This document shows, piece by piece, positions 1 to 5,079 of a DNA stretch of 6,738 nt (the stretch's first letter is position 1; every line of letters starts with the position of its first letter). The DNA is from Pseudomonadota bacterium. Its GTDB lineage: Bacteria; Pseudomonadota; Alphaproteobacteria; Rhodospirillales; Casp-alpha2. A program made the translations under genes and the position numbers. The DNA is taken from contig JADFNT010000095.1 of NCBI GenBank assembly GCA_022563215.1, positions 1 through 6,738 on the forward strand. The letters are read 5' to 3'. The notes beneath the pieces were generated by a model, which worked only from the letters and a program-made list of their open reading frames with translations, did no database searches and was not told where the DNA came from.

Positions 1-376
1 TGGCCGGGGCGGAGATCAAGACCTTTTTGGCGCCGGCGTCCAGGTGCTTGGACGCCGATTCCCTGTCGTTGAAGAAGCCGGTGCATTCCAAGGCCACATC
101 GACGCCCAATTCCTTCCACGGCAGGTCGGCCGGATCGCGTTCGGCCGACACCTTGATGAGCCCGGTTCCGACATCCATGCTGTCGCTGTCGATAATGATT
201 TCCGTCTGCAGCGTCCCGTGGTTGGAATCGTATTTCAGCAGATGGGCGTTGATTTCCACCGGTCCGAGGTCGTTGATGCCGACGACTTCCACGTCGTCGC
301 GCTTCGATTCCAGGATCGCGCGCAGGACCAGCCGGCCGATCCGGCCAAATCCGTTGATAGCAATTCGTACCGCCAT
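1..376 (-). CDS. gap: Glyceraldehyde-3-phosphate dehydrogenase, N-terminal part (runs off left edge)
   Basis: This is the first 125 codons of a type I GAPDH, which oxidises and phosphorylates glyceraldehyde 3-phosphate to 1,3-bisphosphoglycerate with NAD(P) in the cytoplasm (glycolysis, gluconeogenesis or the Calvin cycle). Translating the minus strand from the ATG at 376-374 gives MAVRIAINGFGRIGRLVLRA. This contains the Rossmann dinucleotide-binding motif INGFGRIGR (residues 7-15). GINDLG (33-38) follows, and its Asp36 suggests an NAD preference. LKYDSNHG (47-54) and ECTGFF (97-102) are also family hallmarks. The catalytic Cys, expected near residue 150, lies outside the window. A Shine-Dalgarno GGAGG (minus strand, 389-385) sits 8 nt before the ATG and fixes the start. 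In related Rhodospirillales a transketolase gene usually lies just upstream of gap. Here the next gene is instead divergent. Confidence 0.96.
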   Translation of the reverse strand, partial: MAVRIAINGFGRIGRLVLRAILESKRDDVEVVGINDLGPVEINAHLLKYDSNHGTLQTEIIIDSDSMDVGTGLIKVSAERDPADLPWKELGVDVALECTGFFNDRESASKHLDAGAKKVLISAPA

Positions 377-395
377 TTTTAAGGCCTCCCTAAGA

Positions 396-421
396 ATACC
401 GAGATCGGGTTTTCCCGGTAT
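396..421 (-). promoter_or_regulatory. Hairpin in the gap 5' leader
   Basis: ATACC (396-400) pairs with GGTAT (417-421), and GGG (407-409) pairs with CCC (414-416) around a four-base loop, with a six-base bulge on one side. It ends about 7 nt before the gap ribosome-binding site on the minus strand, so it lies in the untranslated leader. It could stabilise the mRNA or mark a processing site. It is not followed by a T-run on either strand, so it is unlikely to be an intrinsic terminator. Confidence 0.4.
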
Positions 422-485
422 CTTTCCGTCCCTGGTTCTGAAAACGCCGCCGTCATCATCAACGGGACTTCGGGCCTTCAGAGCG

Positions 486-552
486 ATTGGATTTGTGTTG
501 CCGCACCATCCAGGGAAAGGCCGCTCTCGTCAATCGGATTCTTGTTGCCGCA
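486..552. repeat. Imperfect 20-bp direct repeat in the gap upstream region
   Basis: Positions 486-505 and 533-552 match at 17 of 20 bases, with starts 47 bp apart. Both end in TGTTGCCGCA. The second copy continues into TTGCCGCAA (545-553), a palindrome centred on one C. A related sequence appears again at 616-630: 541-555 and 616-630 agree at 13 of 15 bases (CTTGTTGC, two variable bases, CAAAG). Repeated, partly palindromic sites upstream of a central-carbon gene look like binding sites for one regulator. No regulator is identified, and chance similarity cannot be excluded by eye. Confidence 0.45.
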
Positions 553-616
553 AAGTCTTACGGCCGAGCCGGCGCAATCAAGGGTTTTAGGTTATATATC
601 AAATGGCTATAGTGAC

Positions 617-628
617 TTGTTGCAACAA
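617..628. promoter_or_regulatory. Perfect 12-bp palindrome, candidate operator
   Basis: TTGTTGCAACAA is a perfect inverted repeat. It ends 3 bp before the candidate -35 box at 632-637 and lies upstream of the possible minus-strand -10 at 596-591, so a bound protein could affect both divergent promoters. The half-site TTGTTGC recurs at 542-548. A LacI- or MarR-type dimer would fit such a site, but the sequence does not identify the protein. Confidence 0.4.
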
Positions 629-631
629 AGA

Positions 632-661
632 TTGACGTAATAAAGGGGGCCGTCCTATCCT
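632..661 (+). promoter_or_regulatory. Candidate sigma70-type promoter for the coiled-coil gene and zapA
   Basis: TTGACG (632-637, 5 of 6 to consensus) and TATCCT (656-661, 4 of 6) are separated by 18 bp. Transcription would start near 668 and give a leader of about 55 nt before the GTG start at 725. This is the best -35/-10 pair in the region and is correctly placed and oriented for the first rightward gene. Confidence 0.45.
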
Positions 662-724
662 GCCTCAAGGCCCGGCGCGGGGCCGAAGCGAGCCCTTTGG
701 GGGAGTCCCGGAAAAGGATTAAGC

Positions 725-997
725 GTGAAAAAACCGAATCTGAAAAAACCGTCCAAGGTAGAGCTCGCCAGGACCCGTCTTGACGGCGCCGTGGCGCGGC
801 TGGAAGAAGCCCTGGATCGGCGCCTTGATTCGCTTCCCGACGCGGCCGGGAAACCGCCCGCCGAGACTCCCCCGGCGTTGGTCGAGGAACTGGAAAGCCT
901 GCGCGATGAAAATGCCAAGCTCAAGGGGCTCAATGAAATCATAACCACCCGCCTCGATGCCGCCATCGGCCGGCTCAAGACGGCGATCGGAAACTAA
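725..997 (+). CDS. Short coiled-coil protein, DUF4164-like
   Basis: A 90-residue protein of no assigned activity. It starts with GTG at 725, 6 nt after AAGGA (714-718). The N-terminus is lysine-rich, followed by a helix (about 13-35) and a proline-rich break (about 42-50). A second helix with regular leucines (about 51-88: LVEELESLRDENAKLKGLNE) looks like a coiled coil. Size, composition and position directly upstream of zapA match the small DUF4164-type proteins that neighbour zapA in alphaproteobacteria; I name the family from memory. The 21-nt gap to zapA points to one operon. A role in division, perhaps as a ZapA or FtsZ partner (ZapB is also a short coiled coil), is inferred only from this position. 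Confidence 0.8.
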   Translation: MKKPNLKKPSKVELARTRLDGAVARLEEALDRRLDSLPDAAGKPPAETPPALVEELESLRDENAKLKGLNEIITTRLDAAIGRLKTAIGN

Positions 998-1018
998 GGC
1001 GGGAACAAGGACGAAAAC

Positions 1019-1354
1019 ATGGCTCAAGTCGCGGTTACCATTAACGGACGAAAATACCAGATCGTTTGCGACGATGGTCAGGAGGCGCATCTTTCCCGGC
1101 TGGGAACCTATGTCGACAACCGGGTCGGCGAACTCGTCGCCGCCGTCGGCAAGGTGAACGAGGCGCAGCTTCTGGTGATGGTTTCGCTTTTGATGGCCGA
1201 CGAACTGTCCGATGCCTATGCGGAATTGGATGTTGCCCGGACGGCGGATAAGGGCGTCGTCGCGAGAATGAGCGCCGAAGAATCCCTGAGCGCCAACATC
1301 GAGGATTTGGCCAATCGCATAGAGAACATTGCCGAACGGCTGGAACAGGCTTAG
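1019..1354 (+). CDS. zapA: Cell division protein ZapA
   Basis: A 111-residue cytoplasmic protein of the ZapA family, which binds FtsZ and promotes bundling of its protofilaments at the division ring. The N-terminal globular part has the family pattern VTINGRKYQIVCDDGQEAHL (residues 6-25) followed by the YVDNRVGEL helix (31-39). The C-terminal half (about 46-110) is a long helix that dimerises as a coiled coil. In that helix, LLVMVSLLMADEL is the conserved hydrophobic stretch. The length is typical. AAGGA (1007-1011) lies 7 nt before the ATG. It follows the coiled-coil gene by 21 nt and is followed at once by the 6S RNA, the arrangement also seen in Escherichia coli (zapA-ssrS-ygfA). Confidence 0.93.
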   Translation: MAQVAVTINGRKYQIVCDDGQEAHLSRLGTYVDNRVGELVAAVGKVNEAQLLVMVSLLMADELSDAYAELDVARTADKGVVARMSAEESLSANIEDLANRIENIAERLEQA

Positions 1355-1364
1355 GTTCACCCTT

Positions 1365-1521
1365 AGGGCGGTCGCTACCCCGTTCGTTAGGTTGATCATC
1401 CCTGGGGCTTTCAATACCTCGGGAGCTGTCCCTGCCAGGCTCGTGGGTTTGGTATATGGCGCCCACCTGCACAAGCAGGCCACAGAGGATATCTTAACCA
1501 ACGGCGGGGCGGGGCCGCCCT
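1365..1521 (+). ncRNA. ssrS: 6S RNA
   Basis: 6S RNA binds the sigma70 RNA polymerase holoenzyme by imitating an open promoter and lowers transcription in stationary phase. The region lies between zapA and the folate cyclo-ligase, its conserved location. The ends pair as a long interrupted duplex: 1365-1371 with 1515-1521, 1378-1382 with 1505-1509, 1385-1388 with 1500-1503, 1390-1393 with 1496-1499, 1394-1396 with 1491-1493, 1398-1401 with 1487-1490, and 1402-1404 with 1483-1485. Inside, TGGG (1444-1447) can pair with CCCA (1462-1465), and CCTGC (1466-1470) with GCAGG (1475-1479) around ACAA. A paired rod of about 157 nt with an unpaired middle is the 6S architecture. A T-rich stretch (1525-1537) follows and may end it. 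Exact ends are inferred from pairing; no clear promoter of its own is visible, so it may be processed from the zapA transcript. Confidence 0.85.
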
Positions 1522-1561
1522 AGCTTTTATCCGTTTTCTCACTTGCCGGCGTTCTCCCTTC

Positions 1562-2158
1562 ATGGCCGCTGAAGACGAAAAACAGGAATTGCGACGCACC
1601 GCTCGGGAAATCCGCCGCGCCGCCCACGCCGCAGGAGGGGAAGCGGCGGAACGCCTGGCCGCCAACTTTCACCGGGCCAAGACGGGTTTCGGCGAACAGG
1701 GCCCCTCGCAGGGATCCTCGGCCGTCATCGCCGGCTATTGGCCGATGGCCGATGAAATCGACGTCCGGCCCTTGCTGGCGGCACTCCATGACCAAGGCCG
1801 GACCATCGTCTTGCCGGTCGTCGTCGGTTCGGACAAGCCACTGATTTTCCGCCGTTGGCAGCCGGAAATGGCGTTGCAAGATGGAATCTTCTCGACCCGT
1901 CATCCCGGGGCCGAGGCGGCGGAGGAAGTTCCCGGACTGCTGCTCGTGCCATTACTGGCTTTCGACGGCCGGGGTGCGAGGTTAGGGTGGGGCGGCGGTT
2001 TCTATGATCGCACCCTGGCCCAATTAAGGGCCGCCGGGCCGGTGATCGCCGTCGGCGTCGCCTATCATGGCCAACGAGTGGAACGGGTGCCGCAATCGCC
2101 GGAGGACCAGCCCCTGGACTGGATCGTTACCGACGACGACGTGTTCGAGATAGGTTGA
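1562..2158 (+). CDS. fthC: 5-formyltetrahydrofolate cyclo-ligase
   Basis: A 198-residue cytoplasmic enzyme of the 5-FCL family (YgfA, MTHFS), which uses ATP to convert 5-formyltetrahydrofolate to 5,10-methenyltetrahydrofolate in the one-carbon cycle. The N-terminus is a basic helix (KQELRRTAREIRRA, 7-20). GYWPMADEIDVRPLL (58-72) is the conserved substrate-side motif. VPLLAFDGRGARLGWGGGFYDR (129-150) is the glycine-rich ATP/phosphate signature. EDQPLDWIVTDD (181-192) is the usual ending. The ATG at 1562 gives the expected length, yet no Shine-Dalgarno precedes it: the 20 bases before it are pyrimidine-rich. No in-frame alternative start fits. Its position right after 6S RNA is conserved. One base separates it from the next gene, implying coupled translation. 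Confidence 0.94.
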   Translation: MAAEDEKQELRRTAREIRRAAHAAGGEAAERLAANFHRAKTGFGEQGPSQGSSAVIAGYWPMADEIDVRPLLAALHDQGRTIVLPVVVGSDKPLIFRRWQPEMALQDGIFSTRHPGAEAAEEVPGLLLVPLLAFDGRGARLGWGGGFYDRTLAQLRAAGPVIAVGVAYHGQRVERVPQSPEDQPLDWIVTDDDVFEIG

Positions 2159-2159
2159 C

Positions 2160-2972
2160 ATGAAAATCCTGATTTGCGGCGACGTGGTGGGAAAGACCGG
2201 GCGGCGGGTAATCGACGAAAACCTGCCCGATCTTCGACGCCGCCTGGAACTTGATTTCGTCATCGTCAACGGTGAAAACGCGGCCCATGGCTTCGGCATC
2301 ACCGACAAGATCTGCGAGGCGTTCTATGCCGCCGGCGCCGACGTGATCACCAGCGGCAACCACGTCTGGGACCAGCGCGAGATCATCAATTACATCGACG
2401 GCGACCCCCGCCTTCTCAGGCCGATGAACTATCCCGAAGGCACCCCCGGCGCCGGCACCGGCATTTTCGATACCAAGGATGGACGCAAGGTAATGGTCGT
2501 CCACCCCATGTGCCGGTTGTTCATGGATCCCCTGGACGATCCCTTCAAGGCCGTCGATGAGGCGTTGAGGAACCACCGACTCGGCGCCACCGTGGACGCC
2601 ATCGTCGTCGACGTTCATGGCGAGGCGACCAGTGAAAAGCAGGCCATGGGCCATTTTCTCGATGGTCGGGTTTCGGCGGTCGTCGGCACCCATACCCACA
2701 CGCCGACGGCGGATACGCAAATCCTTCCCGGCGGCACCGCCTATCAATCCGATATCGGCATGACCGGCGATTATGATTCGGTGATCGGCATGAAGAAGGA
2801 ACTGGCGACCAGCCGCTTCACCACCAAGATGCCGCAGGGGCGGCTTGAACCGGCGGAAGGGGAAGCGACTCTGTGCGCCGTCTATGTCGAGACCGACGAC
2901 AAGACCGGGCTGGCCCGGCACGTCGGTCCGTTGCGCCTCGGCGGGCGCCTGGCCGAGGCGTGGCCGCTTTAG
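2160..2972 (+). CDS. YmdB-family metallophosphoesterase (TIGR00282)
   Basis: A 270-residue calcineurin-like phosphoesterase of the YmdB/TIGR00282 family. Bacillus subtilis YmdB hydrolyses 2',3'-cyclic nucleotides and affects biofilm and RNA metabolism; the role in alphaproteobacteria is less clear. All metal-binding residues of the family are visible: Asp8 (GDVVG), Glu39 and Asn40 (VNGENAA), Asn67 and His68 (SGNHVWD), His153 (VDVHGEATSEK), and His178 and His180 (GTHTHTPTAD). The closing motif GMTGDYDSVIG (200-210) is present. The segment VMVVHPMCRLFMDP (111-124) is a little unusual, since many relatives have a small residue and Gly near this point. It has no signal peptide or membrane segment. 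The start one base after the folate gene stop, with GAGATAGG (2147-2154) inside that gene, argues for an operon. Confidence 0.92.
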   Translation: MKILICGDVVGKTGRRVIDENLPDLRRRLELDFVIVNGENAAHGFGITDKICEAFYAAGADVITSGNHVWDQREIINYIDGDPRLLRPMNYPEGTPGAGTGIFDTKDGRKVMVVHPMCRLFMDPLDDPFKAVDEALRNHRLGATVDAIVVDVHGEATSEKQAMGHFLDGRVSAVVGTHTHTPTADTQILPGGTAYQSDIGMTGDYDSVIGMKKELATSRFTTKMPQGRLEPAEGEATLCAVYVETDDKTGLARHVGPLRLGGRLAEAWPL

Positions 2973-2997
2973 ACTAGGCCGACGAATACGCCCTTCA

Positions 2998-3052
2998 ACC
3001 CCGCCCTTGTGGTCCTCGGGGTGGTTTCCCGGGGCGGTCCCCGGCACCGCCC
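2998..3052 (+). terminator. GC-rich hairpin terminator after the phosphoesterase gene
   Basis: The best structure is GGGCGGT (3032-3038) pairing perfectly with ACCGCCC (3046-3052) around a seven-base loop, followed by AATTATT, a weak U-containing tail. An upstream hairpin (ACCCCG 2998-3003 with CGGGGT 3017-3022) may assist. A third, competing hairpin (CCGGGG 3029-3034 with CCCCGG 3039-3044) shares bases with the terminator stem. The location just after the stop codon at 2972 and before a separate leader fits transcription ending here. Confidence 0.55.
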
Positions 3053-3057
3053 AATTA

Positions 3058-3165
3058 TTGACATATTGGTCTGACATTAAGGTGGACGGCGGTCGTGCGT
3101 TCACCTACTACATATGGTATAAGCCGTCATAAAATTTAAAGGATATAGGGGCTGACCAGGAAACC
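3058..3165 (+). promoter_or_regulatory. AT-rich leader of yebC with a perfect -35 box but no clear -10
   Basis: TTGACA (3058-3063) is a perfect sigma70 -35 hexamer right after the terminator. The bases 16-18 bp downstream (around 3080-3087) do not resemble a -10 box. Other AT-rich candidates (TATAAG 3118-3123, TAAAAT 3130-3135) lack a matching -35 at normal spacing. The strong drop in GC from about 3107 to 3150 suggests a promoter or leader for yebC-ruvCAB, but the exact start cannot be placed. Confidence 0.3.
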
Positions 3166-3915
3166 ATGGCCGGTCATTCAAAATTCAAGAACATTATGCA
3201 CCGCAAGGGCCGTCAGGACGCCAAGCGGGGAAAGGTTTTCTCGAAGTTGATCAGGGAATTGACCGTCGCCGCCAAGTCGGGCTTGCCCGACCCGGACATG
3301 AACCCCCGGCTTCGCACCGCCATCGCCGCGGCCCGGGCCGCCAACATGCCGTCCGACACCATGAACCGGGCGATCAAAAAAGCCAGCGGCGCCGATGACG
3401 ACACCCACTACGAGGAAATCCGCTACGAAGGATATGGCCCGGGGGGCGTTGCCGTGATCGTCGAGGCGTTGACCGACAACCGCAACCGCACGGCAAGCGA
3501 GGTCCGCGCCGCGTTCACCAAATACGGCGGCAACCTGGGCGAAAGCGGTTCCGTCAGCTTCATGTTCGAGCGCGTCGGCCTGATCGTTTACGGCGCCGAT
3601 GCGGCCAGCGCCGACGATATGTTCGAGGCGGCCCTGGAAGCCGGCGCCGCGGATGTCGAGTCCTCCGACGCCGGCCATGAGGTGACGTGCAAACCAGACG
3701 ATTTTTCCGCTGTCCGGGATGCCCTGGAGGCCAGGTTCGGAAACGCCGAGGACGCCAGGCTGGACTGGAAGCCCCAAAACCCCGTCGCCGTCGATGAGGA
3801 CGCCGCCGGCATACTGTTGAAGCTTCTCGACGCCCTTGACGACAACGACGACGTGCAGCGGGTGGCGGCCAACTTCGATGTCGCCGACGACGTGCTCGAA
3901 AGATTGAGCGCTTAA
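3166..3915 (+). CDS. yebC: YebC/PmpR family regulatory protein
   Basis: A 249-residue cytoplasmic protein of the YebC (TACO1) family. Members have been described as DNA-binding transcriptional regulators and, more recently, as translation factors that help ribosomes through difficult peptide sequences. The N-terminal signature [28 protein letters not shown] is complete. [19 protein letters not shown] (about 56-74) and [28 protein letters not shown] (about 87-114) follow, and [16 protein letters not shown] (about 120-135) marks the next domain. The acidic C-terminus is normal. AGGA (3158-3161) lies 4 nt before the ATG, a short but acceptable spacing. Adjacency to ruvCAB is a widespread arrangement in bacteria. 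It ends 28 nt before the inferred start of ruvC, so the four genes are probably cotranscribed. Confidence 0.95.
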   Translation: MAGHSKFKNIMHRKGRQDAKRGKVFSKLIRELTVAAKSGLPDPDMNPRLRTAIAAARAANMPSDTMNRAIKKASGADDDTHYEEIRYEGYGPGGVAVIVEALTDNRNRTASEVRAAFTKYGGNLGESGSVSFMFERVGLIVYGADAASADDMFEAALEAGAADVESSDAGHEVTCKPDDFSAVRDALEARFGNAEDARLDWKPQNPVAVDEDAAGILLKLLDALDDNDDVQRVAANFDVADDVLERLSA

Positions 3916-3932
3916 AGCCGATGATCAGGCAC

Positions 3933-3938
3933 AGGAGG
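3933..3938 (+). promoter_or_regulatory. Ribosome-binding site that decides the ruvC start
   Basis: AGGAGG is a perfect Shine-Dalgarno core. It lies 5 nt before ATT (3944-3946) and 11 nt before CTG (3950-3952). The GTG at 3992 is 53 nt away and cannot use it. The frame-shifted ATG at 3921 lies before it. The spacing therefore supports initiation at ATT, or less well at CTG. Confidence 0.75.
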
Positions 3939-3943
3939 ACACC

Positions 3944-4453
3944 ATTCGACTGATCGGCATTGACCCGGGGCTCCGCCATACCGGTTGGGGTGTGATCGAG
4001 GCCAGCGGCAACCGCCTCGGCCATGTCGCCGACGGCGTCATCAAGACGGATTCGAAATTGCCGTTGGCCGACCGGCTGGTGCAGTTGCAGAGCGGCCTGA
4101 CGGAAATCATCGAACGGTTCCATCCCCTTGAGGCCGCGGTCGAGGAGATCTTCGTCAACAAGAACGCCGCCTCGGCGCTGAAACTGGGCCAGGCCCGGGG
4201 GATTGCGCTTGTGGTGCCGGCAGCCGCCGGGCTTAGCGTCGCCGAATATTCGCCCAACCTGATCAAGAAAACGGTCGTCGGCGCCGGGCATGCGGCCAAG
4301 CAACAGGTACAGATGATGGTCAAGACCCTGTTGCCCGGATCGACGATCAAGACCGCCGACGCGGCCGACGCGCTGGCGGTTGCCATCTGCCATGCCCATC
4401 ACCGCTCAAGCCCCCAGGCGGTGGCGGCCCTGGCGCTGGCGGCGGTGCAATGA
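3944..4453 (+). CDS. ruvC: Crossover junction endodeoxyribonuclease RuvC, apparent ATT start
   Basis: RuvC is the dimeric, magnesium-dependent resolvase that cuts Holliday junctions made mobile by RuvAB. Read from ATT at 3944 the protein has 169 residues, the normal length, and begins (M)[18 protein letters not shown], lining up with homologues that start MRLLGIDPG. The four catalytic acids are Asp7 (GIDPG), Glu67 (AVEEIF), Asp139 and Asp142 ([17 protein letters not shown]). [14 protein letters not shown] (73-86) is also conserved. Starting at the first ordinary start codon, GTG 3992, would remove Asp7 and kill activity. CTG 3950 would cost only two residues. No ATG, GTG or TTG exists in this frame between the yebC stop and 3992. 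ATT initiation is rare (E. coli infC) and normally limited by IF3. A base error at the third position is the main alternative. Its TGA overlaps the ruvA ATG (4450-4453). Confidence 0.93.
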   Translation: MRLIGIDPGLRHTGWGVIEASGNRLGHVADGVIKTDSKLPLADRLVQLQSGLTEIIERFHPLEAAVEEIFVNKNAASALKLGQARGIALVVPAAAGLSVAEYSPNLIKKTVVGAGHAAKQQVQMMVKTLLPGSTIKTADAADALAVAICHAHHRSSPQAVAALALAAVQ

Positions 4454-5079
4454 TCGCCAAGCTCAAGGGCCTGATCGACAGCCTCGGCGAGGACTGGGCC
4501 GTCATCGACGTCGGCGGCGTCGGGTACCGGGTGTTCTGTTCCGGCCGCACGCTCCGCCGCCTCGGCGCCGGCGAGGTGGCGGAGGTCATGGTCGAAACCC
4601 ATGTCCGCGAGGACCACATCCACCTTTATGGCTTCATCGATGCCGTCGAGCGCGACTGGTTCCGTCTTCTGACAACCGTCCAGGGCGTCGGCGCCAAGGT
4701 GGCGCTCGGCCTGTTGACGGTGTTGTCGTCGGACGAGCTGGTGCAAGCAATAGCCGCCGCCGACAAGGCGGTCATCACCCAGGCCCCCGGCGTCGGCCCG
4801 AAGCTGGCGGCCCGTATCCTCAACGAATTGAAGGACAAGGTCGGAACCATTGCCCTTGCCGTGGCGCCGGGCGGTCAACCGGCGGCCGGGCCAGAAGGGC
4901 CAGGAGGGGTAGTGTCGGATGCCGCATCGGCCCTGGTCAATCTCGGCTACCAGCCGTCCCAGGCCCTGAGCGCCGTCAGCCGCGCCGCCGGCCGGCTCGG
5001 CGAGGGTGCCGATGTCGAGGCCCTGATCCGGGGCGGCCTGAGCGAAATGGCCCCCGTCGATGCCAGAGGGAGCGTTTGA
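4450..5079 (+). CDS. ruvA: Holliday junction branch migration protein RuvA
   Basis: A 209-residue DNA-binding subunit that holds the four-way junction as a tetramer and recruits RuvB. Domain I, an OB fold, covers about 1-63, with GVGYRV (23-28) and [11 protein letters not shown] (52-62). Domain II has two helix-hairpin-helix motifs, [13 protein letters not shown] (77-89) and [13 protein letters not shown] (112-124). A flexible Gly/Pro linker (about 139-154) leads to domain III (about 156-200: [16 protein letters not shown]), which contacts RuvB. The length is normal. The ATG overlaps the ruvC stop as ATGA and has no strong Shine-Dalgarno of its own, so translation is probably coupled to ruvC. 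C-ending codon use matches the upstream genes. Confidence 0.96.
   Translation: MIAKLKGLIDSLGEDWAVIDVGGVGYRVFCSGRTLRRLGAGEVAEVMVETHVREDHIHLYGFIDAVERDWFRLLTTVQGVGAKVALGLLTVLSSDELVQAIAAADKAVITQAPGVGPKLAARILNELKDKVGTIALAVAPGGQPAAGPEGPGGVVSDAASALVNLGYQPSQALSAVSRAAGRLGEGADVEALIRGGLSEMAPVDARGSV

Larger units (their letters stand above)
377..724. other. Divergent intergenic region between gap and the coiled-coil gene
   Basis: About 350 bases without a believable gene; the open frames crossing it are antisense or out-of-frame extensions. It holds a hairpin in the gap leader (396-421), an imperfect 20-bp direct repeat (486-505 and 533-552, 17 of 20 identical), a perfect 12-bp palindrome (617-628) and a sigma70-like promoter pointing right (632-661). 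For gap on the minus strand a possible -10 is TATAAC (596-591, reading leftward), but I see no good -35 in front of it. A small GC hairpin (669-673 with 680-684) lies in the leader of the rightward transcript. The layout suggests shared control of the divergent promoters; that is inference. Confidence 0.7.

Noticed and set aside
27..590. 187-codon plus-strand open frame over gap and the spacer
   Set aside because: Most of it is antisense to gap and the rest crosses the regulatory spacer. The composition is Ser/Arg/Pro-rich with no motif.
2127..3104. 325-codon open frame on the minus strand
   Set aside because: It lies opposite the phosphoesterase gene, whose full set of metal-binding motifs is on the plus strand. 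Long antisense frames are common in high-GC DNA, and this one has no recognisable motif.
3560..4402. 280-codon open frame on the minus strand opposite yebC and ruvC
   Set aside because: It is arginine-rich in its second half and resembles no family. It is an antisense by-product of GC-rich codons in two clear genes.
3992..4453. ruvC beginning at the GTG at 3992
   Set aside because: This would delete the first 16 residues including the catalytic Asp7, and the perfect Shine-Dalgarno is 53 nt upstream of it.
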